Of a stretch of DNA of 64,000 bases, positions 50,367 to 60,932 are shown piece by piece. The DNA comes from Oenanthe sinensis (taxonomy: Eukaryota > Streptophyta > Magnoliopsida > Apiales > Apiaceae): assembly GCA_028671895.1 (NCBI GenBank), contig CM053796.1, positions 28,456,860 to 28,520,859 of the forward strand, in the 5' to 3' direction. The notes beneath the pieces were generated by a model. The model saw only the letters and a program-made list of their open reading frames with translations. It did no database searches and was not told the origin of the DNA. Numbering within the stretch: the first letter of the stretch is position 1; each line of letters begins with the position of its first letter. A program made the position numbers and the translations under genes.

Positions 50367-51582
50367 GAGTAAAGTGCACTTTGTGTCTCGCATTTGATTT
50401 GTCAGAATACTTGGGATATTATAATTCAAAAACTCTCACTTGCTATACTGAAATTTAATTCTCGTTATAAAGTGTGTATTTCCGTCAAATCAGTTTAACC
50501 CCGTTAAAATGATAAGGGTAGAACCGTCTTTTTATAGTCATCTTCTTCCTTAAAAGAATTGTCCGCCTGATGAACATTTTTCAATTCCTCCATTGTTCAT
50601 CAGTGTTTATCAATGATTGAGTTAGTTTACGGGAGAGTGATGGTAAGATTAAACACCCTGGGAAGGTTTTGAGGGTCACTGAATCGGAAATAGTTCCCGA
50701 TCTATATATTAAGGCACTTGTGTGCAGAGTATGTTAGTTGTACTTGACATTCTTGTCCATTAATATCTAAATATACTTGCCCAATATCCAAATATACTTG
50801 TCCATTAAAGTGCAGAGTACTGGACAATATATTTGAAAGAAGAAAAGTCGTGCATAATATTATCAACTAACATTCCCATTTTCTTAGTTCTGAGATTGCC
50901 CCTGCAGCTTATGGGGCTTTGCTTCTTAGTAGTGGGCTATTTGCTTATACAAAAACTGAGAGTAAAGGGTCACTTTTTGGTGAACTTACTAGAGCTGCTC
51001 TCATGGGCACTGCTTATTTCTTAATACTAGCTCCCGATACAAAGGATTTAGGTGAAGTCCTGGATTTTGGATCTTCTCTCCTCTTTGCCAGTGTTTTTGG
51101 TATACGCTGTCAAGCTACTCGGAAGATAGTGCCAGCAGTCCTCCGTTAGCCCTTTCTCTATGTGCATTAGTTTTGTTGCTCTCAACATATCTTCAAGAGA
51201 CTGTCTAACGTGAGAATAATTTGCTACCAAATTACAGTTTCCCCGGTAAATTGAGTGCAATTGCATCATAACTTGTTTTTTTGTTTCCCAAAGTTGTTCT
51301 CAAACATGTGTGTATGCTGCTATAGATGATTCCAGTCATCTTATCTTAGCTGCTTTTCATTTATGACATCCTATCCTGACTTTTGTTCAAAAAAGATATT
51401 TGAAAGAAGAAGATGAATACAAAAAGACACTTCTACCCCTGTCTTTTCTAACAGAGTTAAAATGATTTGACGGAAATACATAATTTGTAACGAGAGTTAA
51501 ATTTCAATATAGCAAGTGAGAGTTTTTGAATTATAATATTTCAAGTGGTCTGACATACTAAGTGCGAGTAAAATACTTACTC
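50367..51582. mobile_element. Inverted-repeat element carrying a captured gene fragment (Pack-type)
   Basis: Arms at about 50367-50550 and 51401-51582 are inverted repeats of about 180 bp. They share ATATTATAATTCAAAAACTC, CTCTCACTTGCTAT, TGTATTTCCGTCAAATCA and a TCATCTTCTTC segment, with scattered mismatches (I estimate about three quarters or more identical). Outer ends read GAGTAAAGTG / GAGTAAGTAT. Between the arms lies a FAX4-like gene fragment (50889-51208). Long TIRs plus host gene cargo are typical of Pack-MULE-like elements. I see no clear target duplication, so the superfamily is open. Confidence 0.75.
50889..51208 (+). pseudogene. FATTY ACID EXPORT (FAX4/TMEM14-like) gene fragment, frameshifted
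   Basis: Seen: an open stretch reading SEIAPAAYGALLLSSGLFAY, continuing through SKGSLFGELTRAALMG, ILAPDTKDLGEVLDFGSS and SVFGIRCQATRKIVPA. The frame is then lost near 51143 and resumes one frame over as LALSLCALVLLLSTYLQETV-stop. Known: FAX/TMEM14 proteins are small four-helix membrane proteins exporting fatty acids from chloroplasts; this sequence fits the FAX4-type C-terminal domain. The N-terminal half with the transit peptide is absent. The fragment is preceded by CCCATTTTCTTAG, which looks like an intron 3' end. That suggests capture of genomic DNA rather than a retrocopy. Enclosed by the inverted-repeat element. Not expected to be functional. Confidence 0.75.
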
Positions 51583-52222
51583 CTACATCTTAACCGCCTC
51601 TTTTCACAGTCCCACTAACCCACTCTCCCATCGTAAAGGTAAAATTACTAAAACCTAAACTCTATCGACAAGCAATTACCTGTAATCAGTTGATTTGTCA
51701 ATCGTATTTTATCATTTCAAGGTCTATTACATCAAAATTGTTTTTTCTTAAAATTTGAATAGAATTCAAGCGATTATTACAATTATAATACAAAATGATC
51801 ATTATTTTATACTACAAAAATCATTCATTTATATACCATCGATCACTATTTTATATGTTAAAAATGACTAAAATTCAACAATTTTATTCTTTACGAATTT
51901 ATTGAATCTGTTTGTTTCACATACATAACAATGGTGACTGAGAATTGAGATTATTATTGGAAGTGGTTGGATGATTGAAGGTCATGGTATTGATAAGTGA
52001 TGATGGCGATATTCGTGGTAATATGATATATAGGGGATATATACAATTCAATAATCGAGAAGATATGAAGTGGATAAATAATTTTCGATGAGATTCACCG
52101 GAGAAGTTGGCCGGACTAGGAAGAGAGGGGGCTGATCAAGGAGGGCTGAGATTGTAGCTGGGACTGGGGGCAGGGGTTCACTTTTGATTTTTTATTTTAA
52201 AATTTCTTTCTATTAGATAAAA

Positions 52223-52297
<75 letters not shown>

Positions 52298-52979
52298 TAT
52301 AGTAATAATTAAAAATTGATAAATCCTACAACAATTTTGTAATATATCATCTATATTTAACGGTTAATTAAATAATTTTGCAATACTTTAAATGTAGATT
52401 AATAGTTTATTTAAGTGTACTTGTTGAAGGTTTATTTATATATCATCTATATTATATTATTTAAGTCGAAACATTAAAAATTTGGTAGTCAGTCGTTCAT
52501 CGTTATTTGGGCTGAATAGTGATTAATTATTGGGCTTAATATTTAAACGTTAACTTACTAACTAAAACCCTTCTCTAATCTTCTAATTAAAACACTTCTC
52601 TAAATAAAATAAATGTCAAACATTATTCTCTTAAAATACAAACACAATTAAAATATATAAAAATATTTACACACGCAACATTAAATAATGGGTTATCTAC
52701 ACTTTAACCATCAAAGTTGACACAAAAATACATACTGACCATATTTGTTTATTTTTATCCGGTTCAACCATCCTAGTTTACACATTTGTTTAACTCGACC
52801 ACTCTCCAGATAAATTGGCCTGAAACCGGGAGAGTGATGTGCACTTGTCCTTAAATGAAAATGTAATTTAGTTGTACAATTTCTATACTCATTCACCATC
52901 GTAATTTAACATTATATCTTCGTTATATGTTAACATGAAGCTCATTTGAGTTTGGGTTTGAGTTTTTACAAAGATAGTC
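51583..52979. other. Spacer with TA microsatellite
   Basis: No gene found. It contains the long TA repeat listed separately. Otherwise AT-rich unique sequence. Confidence 0.5.
52226..52293. repeat. (TA)n microsatellite
   Basis: About 33-34 uninterrupted TA units. It can extrude cruciform structure and is likely length-polymorphic or hard to assemble. Confidence 0.95.
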
Positions 52980-53397
52980 ATGTCTTCTTACACAAGTTGC
53001 AACTCGAACATCCGAAGGACATATCTGCGTGCTTGTGGATTAACTCCTGTTTTGAAGACTTTATGGACTGATAATAACCCAGGAAAAAGGTTTTGGAGCT
53101 TTAGCAAGTACAAGGTAACATTGTTGTTATAGTTCTTGAGTATATTTTTTGTGTGATTAATTAGTTGACATTGTTGTTGGTCAGAAAAATGCAAACAATG
53201 GATGTAACTTTTATGAATGGCATGATCCACCTGTAGCTGGCAGATCAAAAAACATCATATCTGGTTTGTTGAGGAGGATTGAGAATCTGAAAGATGAAAT
53301 CAAAAGAGGAAAAGACAGGGAGAGAAAACTGGTAAAGTGGTTGAAGTTTGCTTTGCTAGCTCTATATTTTGTGTGTATGAAGATATTGTGTAGTTGA
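52980..53397 (+). CDS. GRF-type zinc-finger small protein, 115 aa, one metal ligand lost
   Basis: Seen: two exons (52980-53114, 53185-53397) with a 70-bp GT-AG intron. The product has CGLTPVLKTLWTDNNPGKRFW...KNANNGCNFYEWHDPP, the layout of the GRF zinc finger, then a charged coiled-coil segment (LLRRIENLKDEIKRGKDRER) and a hydrophobic C-terminal segment (FALLALYFVCMKIL). Known: such GRF-finger/coiled-coil/TM small proteins are abundant in plant genomes, often near repeats, with unknown function. Odd: the expected Cys in the R-x-FW-x-C position is Phe here (FWSFSKYK), so one of the zinc ligands is missing. It may be a decaying copy. It sits in repeat-rich DNA. Confidence 0.65.
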
Positions 53398-53700
53398 TAG
53401 AAATGATGGTCAGCCGGTCAAGCATGTGTTTTGATGTCCATTTTCTGGGAATTAATGTAGTATTAGTAAAAATGTGTTGTTTGGAATGTTGTATCTAGAT
53501 TGACTGTAATATTCAAGGATTTTAATGTTATGTATTATATTTTGTTCTACAATTTTTTGTGTTATAATTTGATAAGAAATAAAATGGATAGATTGTGCAC
53601 ATTCAATTGATAACATCAATTTATTATTATGAGACCAGCATACATTAGATAAACAACAGATAACATAAAAACACCAGCCCCGGACCCCCCAAAATCCTAC

Positions 53701-54165
53701 TCATACCCCCTGCATTTCTTGGAGAATAATTGCCCTAACTGCAAGTGGTGTAGATTGTATATTTTGAATCCCTCCATTACCATTGATGCAGTCATTGGCT
53801 AAAGTAGTTGCAACCTGATTTGCAGAGGGAGAAATAAGCAACAGTTGAAGATCATCCCACGCCTCACTCATGAGACTGTTTATCATTGACACAAGGAAAG
53901 ACATTGGATGACTGGGATCAGGGTAAACTATGTCAGTCATAGCCTCATCACTCTCACACTCTAGATACACATGCTTATTTTCTGTTTCCCATGCCTACTT
54001 GAGACCATAAAAAGCGGACCACATCTCTACTATAACAGGGACAAATAAGCCAATGTTCCCACCACAACCACTACTCCAATTGCCATTACAATCCCTCACA
54101 ACACATGCCACAACTAAAGTAATGGTATTCCTGTGAAACACACCCTTGACATTGATCTGCAAATA
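53701..54165 (-). pseudogene. Decayed RNase H-like (RVT_3) domain fragment
   Basis: Read on the minus strand from about 54165: ACVVRDCNGNWSSG...NIGLF, then MWSAFYGLK, an in-frame TAG (53998-53996), then KHVYLECESDEAM, ISPSANQVATTLA. The order (first strand VVRDxxG, helix with EMWSAFYGL, LECESD, then ANQVA) is that of the plant RNase H-like domain found in non-LTR retrotransposons and their domesticated relatives. One stop and no start codon indicate a pseudogene fragment. The catalytic Asp-Glu-Asp pattern is partly recognisable. Confidence 0.6.
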
Positions 54166-54640
54166 GTTATGTGGTGGTTTGTTCTAAACTGCCATTTTAA
54201 TATTAAGTGTAGATTTAATTAGTGTGATAGACTACTAATACATCAACCCCCTTTATAGTAGTTTAGATGTGGTTCAATTTAATGAAAAAGTTGGTTAAAG
54301 CCAACCACCTTAGTCAAGAACACAAGTTACCAAAAATTTTGGTGACCATGCATGCTTAAATCCCTGATATCTATGTTCTAGATTCATAAACAAAGGTAAC
54401 AAAAAAATGTAACAAAATATCTAAAAAAATAACTAATAATTAGATGTTGCATAATTTATAGTACATAATTTTATTCCATGTTAACACATGTCATAAATGA
54501 GAATTCCAGTCATACATAGTAGAAATTACATATTACATGGCCAAAATGTAGCAAATTTAAGATTTAAGTTAGAAAATTATCTTAAACAAGAGCCATATGC
54601 AAATTACAAAAGTTAGTAAAACCAGATGCACTTTCTACTT
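54166..54640. other. Unassigned AT-rich spacer
   Basis: No gene seen. It separates the RNase H remnant from a second coding remnant to the right. Confidence 0.4.
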
Positions 54641-54644
54641 ATCT

Positions 54645-54950
54645 AGGCTGCCATCATGAGGGTCCACCTGGTTATCCACCTGAGCTTCCACCTGACCTTC
54701 CACCTGGTCCTTGCTAGCATGAACCTCCTTCTATTGAGCCTCTTCCCTAGCTGCAACAAGAGCACCTGTAGTGATGACACAATTGCCATTTTTTATGTAG
54801 GGTGTATAACTTACTTGCACACCACCACCAACCGTCTTGAACTTTTGAACTATAGGTGCCACACTAAGACCATGCACATTAGGTCTTTTGTAATTTTTTG
54901 GAGGTACTTGTTTAGAGAAATTGTTATTCCAGACAACTTTTTATTTCTTT
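54645..54950 (-). pseudogene. Coding remnant, unknown (possible transposase C-terminal tail)
   Basis: On the minus strand one frame reads KNYKRPNVHGLSVAPIVQKF, then VGGGVQVSYTPYIKNGNCVI and GALVAAREEAQ before a stop. Beyond that stop are further coding-like codons rich in Gln, Val and Glu. The composition looks coding, but there is no start and the frame is broken. I do not recognise the family with confidence. Proximity to the retrotransposon end and the other remnant suggests mobile-element origin. Confidence 0.4.
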
Positions 54951-55278
54951 TTTCCTAGTGTACCTGTTAGGAATGAGTAGTAGAAACTTATACAGATGGG
55001 AAGGGGTGAATGCATAATTGATTCTTTTCAATTTTTTTTGCTTACATGAACTATGAATGATTGTATAGTTTGTAGCTTAAGTTAACTATGTAGTGTTTGT
55101 CAAGAATTGCGAAAATAAGTAAAACAGACACACACAGTTTTAACTTTCAATCTAATTTGTATTAGATTTAAATTTGCTACAATCTTAGTTTCAACAATGA
55201 ATCTCAGTTTCTTGTTCTTGAAGAAAAACAAGGTTTGAAAGATATTCAATACACTCACTTGTGAAGCTGTGTATTCTG

Positions 55279-55288
55279 CTATATAGAC
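55279..55288 (-). promoter_or_regulatory. Probable TATA box of the LTR promoter
   Basis: GTCTATATAG read on the minus strand, located downstream (in element orientation) of the repeat array in U3 and about 310 bp before the LTR end. The placement suits the U3/R border. Inferred from position and motif only. Confidence 0.5.
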
Positions 55289-55549
55289 AACTAGTCTTTT
55301 GTTGCACATGCTTTCATAGTTAGTTATAATATAACTAGAAACAGACAAATGAAACTTTACATTATACATAATATATTTCTAGCTAATTTGTATGACTTGA
55401 CAGTCCATACCATCTGCACCTTATCTTCTGCCTTTGTTTTATTCTTTTTTCAAGCTTCATTGTAGACTTGTCACTATCTTCACAGATAATCCTGATCATG
55501 ATAGTGCTTCATATTACTTGTCTTATTCTTCTGCAAATCTCTTTGAAGT

Positions 55550-55960
55550 ACGCTCACTTAAAACAATTGAATACTCAACCGAGTTCATATCGAGAAATCA
55601 TGACATAGACTTCTCGATCAACTATTTCTGAGACTTCTCAATTAGCCTTGACTTGATATTTCTTGATTGCCTAGACTTCTCGATCAGATATGGTTGTGAT
55701 GACTTCTCGATCAGACTAGACTTCTCGAATGGTCTACTACCACTGACTTCTCAATCAACCTCTTCCTTAGACTTCTCAATTACTTTATTGGCTTACTTCT
55801 CAATTATGTTGATTACTAGACTTCTCAAATGAATACTTTTTAGTACTTCTCGAATGGCTTAGATTCCTTGACTTCTCGATCAACCTCTTTCTTAGATTTC
55901 TTGATCGAATACTGAACCATTGAGTGTTTTGAGACTTCTCTACCAGTTGCACATATGATG
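55550..55960 (-). repeat. Array of GACTTCTCGATCA-type units in the LTR U3
   Basis: About fifteen irregularly spaced copies of (A)GACTTCTC followed by GATCA, AATCA, AATTA or GAATG (plus-strand reading), every 20-40 bp. Two copies read CTTCTCGAATG and contain TTCnnGAA. The position upstream of the TATA box suggests an enhancer-like repeat. Regulatory function is inferred. Confidence 0.75.
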
Positions 55961-56248
55961 TCTCTACCAGGGTGACTTATTGATTGATTACTTGACTTAA
56001 AAGAATTCTCAGATTGCATTCCTTATTTTGGTGAAGAATTCTTTATCTTGATGCATGATCTATCTTGAATCTTCTATCAGACTTTATTCTTGACTTTTAA
56101 TTACAACTAGAAATTACAAATAGAAACATACTTCTATTTTCACATATACATTATAAAGAACTAATTCACCAACCTATTACAAAAGTCTTAGATGTGTTAC
56201 ATAACATGACAAGTAAATACAACATAGTAGGCTTGATTTGATCCAACA

Positions 56249-56270
56249 ATATCCCCTAATTTGGGAAAAG
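56249..56270 (-). other. Polypurine tract of the retrotransposon
   Basis: On the minus strand AAATTAGGGGATAT directly precedes the LTR start TGTTGG. A purine-rich run abutting the 3' LTR is the primer for plus-strand DNA synthesis in LTR retrotransposons. Confidence 0.75.
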
Positions 56271-56438
56271 ATAATTTCATAAATTAATATAAGATATCAA
56301 GCCTACCTTTGACTTTTCATCAATTGATCATATTTGGCCTTCTTTTCTTTTTATTCGTTTGAGTTGATCTCTTCAATAGCCTGGAGTATTTCTTGCCTTG
56401 CAATTATTTCTTCAACTAGAATTGAATCATTAAGCATT

Positions 56439-59240
56439 TCAACTGCAATCTTGAGAGATTGGGCCGCAATCTTGAGAGATTAGGGAGGATAGTCTATGGC
56501 AAATTTGAGTGATTTTAATTGCCGCTCTACTTTTAAGTTTAAGCTCAATTCTGTCAGGGTTTTTGAATACTCTGCACTTTCCCTGTCTTCTCAATTCTTC
56601 AGACACTCTTTCTATTTCTTCAGCTTCTTTGATCTTCTTCTTAGTCATTTCTCTCATGTATATAGCCTTGTCAATTTTCTTTTGGTACTTTATTTCTAGA
56701 TACTCAGCCACTTCAACCATCTTCAATTTATTTACCATACATTTCTTATCATAGAGACTGATCACTCTCTTGTTATCATGAGTGGTGGATGTTGAGTTAT
56801 CATGGTAGAAAGATTTTTCTTCTCCATCAACAGTAGTTACAAACATTTTTCTATCCCTTATAACAACCTTGCAGATCCTGTTTGTCTTCTATTGTTTGAT
56901 TTTTACTTTGTCAATAACTACTTCTTCTTGAATACGCTTTAATGGCAGATCTTTGTTAGGAACAATGAGTTGTTTCTTCCATTTTGCATATCTAACTAGC
57001 AAAGAGCTAGTAGAATGCTTGACCTTCATTTTTGTTGTTGCATTGACATGAATTTCCTTGCATGACTTGAGATTTTTTAACTCATTTCCTTTAATTTCCC
57101 TCCTTATCACTCCATTTGTAGTCACATTGACAAGATGTATCTTTGGTGATTTGGATTTGGGGACTTGAACAGTTTCAGAAATTATTGGAGCCACATTAGT
57201 ACCCTGAATTGTGGTAGGTGCACTATCATGACTGCCAACAACTTACTGTTTGATGGTTTCTTTCTCTCATACTTTTTCTCTTTCTCCGATCCATCTTTTT
57301 CTTTTGATCAACATCTTTCTTTTTCGTATCATCCTTCTTTCCATCCTTGTTACTCCTAGATACAGGCTTATCATCTTTCTTGCTTTGACCTTTGTCTTTA
57401 TCATCCTTATTTTTCTTCTTCAATTCTTCACTTGCAAATTTTGATATTTATTCATTCATGAAATTTCTCAGCTTTTCTAGAAATTGATTATCTTCTTCAT
57501 GCTTGACAGGCTTTTGCTTGAGCAACTCTATCAAACTGATGATTTGGCTTTTGTTTCCTTAATTCATATGCTGATGGATCATGAATTGAGTTAGCTTATT
57601 TGTCTTTGTCATATACATCACTCCATTAGGATTGCAGTAGGGCTCATGAAGTATTATAAGCAGTGAAGGAGCTATCACATCATGTTTCAATTCTTCATCT
57701 TCCTGATTCATTGTTTCAATTGACTTGTGTAAGCTTTCAAGATCTGTGTAAGAGAGTTGCTTGAAGATTTCAAGAGAAAGTTTGAAATAGTCAGACTCCA
57801 TCTGCACTATAGGCTCTTTGCACAGTCTGCCATTACTTTCATACTTTACTCCTCTTACCGTGATGATGGCCTTTTCTAGAATTTCCCTGTAGTTTCGGTG
57901 ATGGCCTTTGACTTGTGCCTTGAGGTGTTTCAAGGTGGCCAAGAATTCTTTATCTGTATTACACTTCAATACTTCTTATCTTAGAATTCTCATCACAACC
58001 TTTTGCATTTCAGCTTCAATCTCCTCCCTTCTTTCTTTCTCCCCCTTAGGATTAATATCTTGTTGCTTGGGTATGAACGATGAGTGGCTTGGCTGAGTGT
58101 GGGGTGGTACTTGTACCTGTGGAGCTAGACTTGATCCATTCATAGTTGAGAGAAGAGTCTGAATTATTGATAATTGATTTATGACTTGGAGAAGAGACAG
58201 GTTTTGGCCAGACATAGAAGTGTTGACTTCTTTTTGTAGAGAGCTAACACTAACAACTACTTCACTTATAGTTTTTGAAAGAGTTTGGTGAGCTTCAGAT
58301 AATTTCTCCACCATATCATTTAGCTTAGCAATATTAAGGGCTTCATCCTTCTCTTCCTTAATTTGGATTGATAGAACAAATCCACTTACAATGGAGCCAA
58401 TTCATGAAGTTGGACATCTTGTGGCAGCTTGTCTGCATGTCTGTTCTTGTAAAGAACTTCCACCATAGAATGAATCTTGGATTGATTGTGGTCCTTTACA
58501 GCATTGCTTTCAACCATGTCTTTAAATGCTTTCTCCATCTTCTCCATTTTGGCTTGCATCTCAGTGATCTTGAGTCTGTGCATGGAAGTTTCAAACTTTG
58601 AGTGAGAAGATTCATTAATTCTAGGCTTCACCTTATCATCAATGTTTTGCATTCTAATTTCCATCTTATACCTATGCTCTTCAATTTCTGATTGAAACCC
58701 TATTGCAAGATAATGATTTGCCTGCAATTGAACTTTTACAGCTTAATGGATGACAGAGGGAGTGAAGACTTTTGCACATGAACCTAGAGAGGTTATATAT
58801 TTCTCCCTCATCCACTGTAGCATCTCCTCCATGCTCACAGTTTACTTTGCATCCAACCATGCATCAACATTGACCTCTCATTCTTCAGCCATTTAAACAT
58901 TTTTATCCTTTATTTCCTCTTGATCTTTTGCATACTCGAGCATAATAGCAACATATTTCTTATTGGGCAAATATGAAGTCAAGAGTTGTTGTGCAATATG
59001 GTAGAACCCATCATACTGATCACCATATAATTCTTTTAATTTTTCCTCAGATACAAATGCACTATTAGATGGTCCTGAAATACTGTCATGTTGCACAGGT
59101 TTCAGCCATCGAGACATAAAGTTAGAGCTAGGATCACCACGTGTGGCAGCGATTCCCTCAGTTTCTATTTCCTCATCCAATTTCTCAGATGAGTCATTAA
59201 TAGACCCTTGATGAATAGGTGAATTCTCTCTATGAGACAA
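56439..59240 (-). pseudogene. Extra ORF of the Sirevirus-like element (env-like position), broken
   Basis: Between RNase H and the polypurine tract the minus strand has consecutive open stretches in the same direction: 58893-59240 (starts MSHRENSPIHQGS), 58386-58727, 57976-58314, 57559-57969, 57226-57423, 56889-57194 and 56439-56846. They are separated by stops and frame changes. The segments are rich in charged heptad-like helices (for example ITEMQAKMEKMEKAFKDMVE) and Lys-rich stretches. There is no signal peptide or obvious fusion-protein feature. Known: Sireviruses carry a third ORF here, sometimes called env-like, of unproven function. I treat the pieces as one decayed gene. Confidence 0.65.
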
Positions 59241-59274
59241 CCTTTGAATATTTATTCAACCATTTAGACAGAAG

Positions 59275-60915
59275 AATTTAGCATTCTAATCTCACTAACC
59301 AACATGTTACAGGTGGCTTCATCTAGTGGTTTAGTAAATATATCAGCCAATTGTTTTTATGCATGAACATAAAATAATTCTATTACTCCATTTTCTGCAT
59401 GTTCCCTTATGAAATGGTACCTTACATCAATGTTATTTGTTTTTGAATGATTCACTGGATTTGTAACAATGGATATGGCACTAGTTTTGTCACACATGAT
59501 AGGAATTCTTTCTAGCACTAGTCCATAATCTTTTACTTAATTTCTTATCCACAGCACTTGAGCACAACAACTCCCAGTAGCTATGTATTCAGCCTCATCT
59601 GTGGAAGTTGAAACTAATTATTGTTTTTTGCTATACCATGACACCAATCTCTGTCCAAGGAATTGACAGCTTCTAGAGGTACACTTTCTATCAACTCTGC
59701 ATCCAACGAAATCAACATCAGAATATCCAATTAAGTTGAATCCTGTTTCTTTTGGGTACCACAATCCCATTTATGTTGTTCCTTTTAGATATCTAAGAAT
59801 TCTTTTGACAATAATGAGATGAGACTCCTTTGGATTGGCCTAAAACCTTGCACACAAACATGTAGAGAACCTGATGTCTGGCCTACTAGTTGTTAGGTAA
59901 AGTAGAGATCCAATCATTCCTCTATAGGTCTTCATATCTACACTTTTGCCTTTCTTATCTTCATCAAGTTTGATAGCTGTAGACATTGGAGTTTTTACAG
60001 GTGAGCAATCTTGCATATCAAACCTTTTGAGCAAGTCATTGATGTACTCGGTTTGATTTATGAAGATGCCATATGTTCTTTTACTTATTTGAAGGCCTAG
60101 AAAATAACTGAGCTCTCCTATCATGCGCATTTCATATTCACTTTGCATGAGATTTGAAAATCTTTGACACAACTTTTCATTTGTAGAGCCAAAGATATCA
60201 TCCACATAAATTTGAACTAAAATGATATCATCACCATGCTTCTTGTAGAAGAGAGTTTTGTCAATAGTTCCTATAGTTAACTGATTGTCCAACAAATTTT
60301 TTGATAAGGTGTCATACCATGCTCTAGGGGCTTGTTTGAGTCCATACAATTCTTTGAAAAGCCCGAACACAAAATCAGGAAACTTGAGGTGCCAGGTGGT
60401 TGCTGTACATAGACTTCTTCTTCCAATTCACTATTTAGAAATGCACACTTGACATCCATTTGATAGACTTTGAAATTTGAGTAGGCTACAAAGGCTAGAA
60501 ATATTCTTATTTCTTCTAGTCTTGCAACAAGAGCAAAAGTCTCATCATAATCAACGCCTTCTTTTTGTGAATATCCTTTAGCAACCAACCTTGCCTTGTT
60601 TTCGATATCAGTTCCATGTTCATCCATTTTGTTTCTGAAAACACACTTAGTGCCAATAATTGATCTGTCTTTTGGAGGTGGCAGTAGTTCCCAAACATTG
60701 TTCCTTTCAAATTGATTTAACTCCTCCTGCATGGCAACAATCCAATCTGGATCAAACAATGCATCTTCAATTCCTTTAGGCTCATTTTGAGACAGAAAGT
60801 AGGCATATAAACATTCATTTATGGTTTCCCTTCTTGTCCTTACTCCTTCATCACGGTTTCTAATAATTTGATCTACAATGTTAGCTCTATTCCATTTTAT
60901 TTTAGAGCCACACCT
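59275..60915 (-). pseudogene. Ty1/copia reverse transcriptase and RNase H, frameshifted
   Basis: The RT begins around 60915, passes NNVWELLPPPKD, RLVAKGYSQKEG and VYQMDVKCAFLN, and is frameshifted near 60385, within the QQPPG region. It resumes as LFKELYGLKQAPRAWY with the catalytic motif YVDD and YFLGLQI. RNase H follows (LYLTTSRPDIRFST...YSDVDFVG) with in-frame stops (TAG near 59841, another near 59618), and ends LADIFTKPLDEATCNML. Typical of copia pol. Not capable of giving a full protein. Confidence 0.85.
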
Positions 60916-60932
60916 CTTGCATTTGAGCTTAT

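Larger units (their letters stand above)
54965..56248 (-). repeat. 3' LTR of the Sirevirus-like element
   Basis: On the minus strand the LTR starts TGTTGGATCAAATC right after the polypurine tract and ends CATTCCTAACA, giving TGTT...AACA ends. U3 (right part) holds an array of TCGAGAAGTC-like units (about 55550-55960). A TATA-like CTATATAG lies at 55279-55288, leaving about 300 bp for R-U5. At 1.28 kb it is long for Ty1/copia but usual for Sireviruses. Confidence 0.85.

Noticed and set aside
50833..51024. Plus-strand ORF with hydrophobic residues beside the FAX4-like fragment
   Set aside because: Alternative frame of the same DNA. The frame with SEIAPAAYGALLL matches the FAX family instead.
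55700..55870. Heat-shock element in the LTR
   Set aside because: Only isolated TTCnnGAA pairs occur. A functional element needs at least three correctly spaced units, which I do not see.
55550..55960. CRISPR-like array
   Set aside because: Repeats are degenerate and irregularly spaced inside a plant retrotransposon LTR; the genome is eukaryotic.
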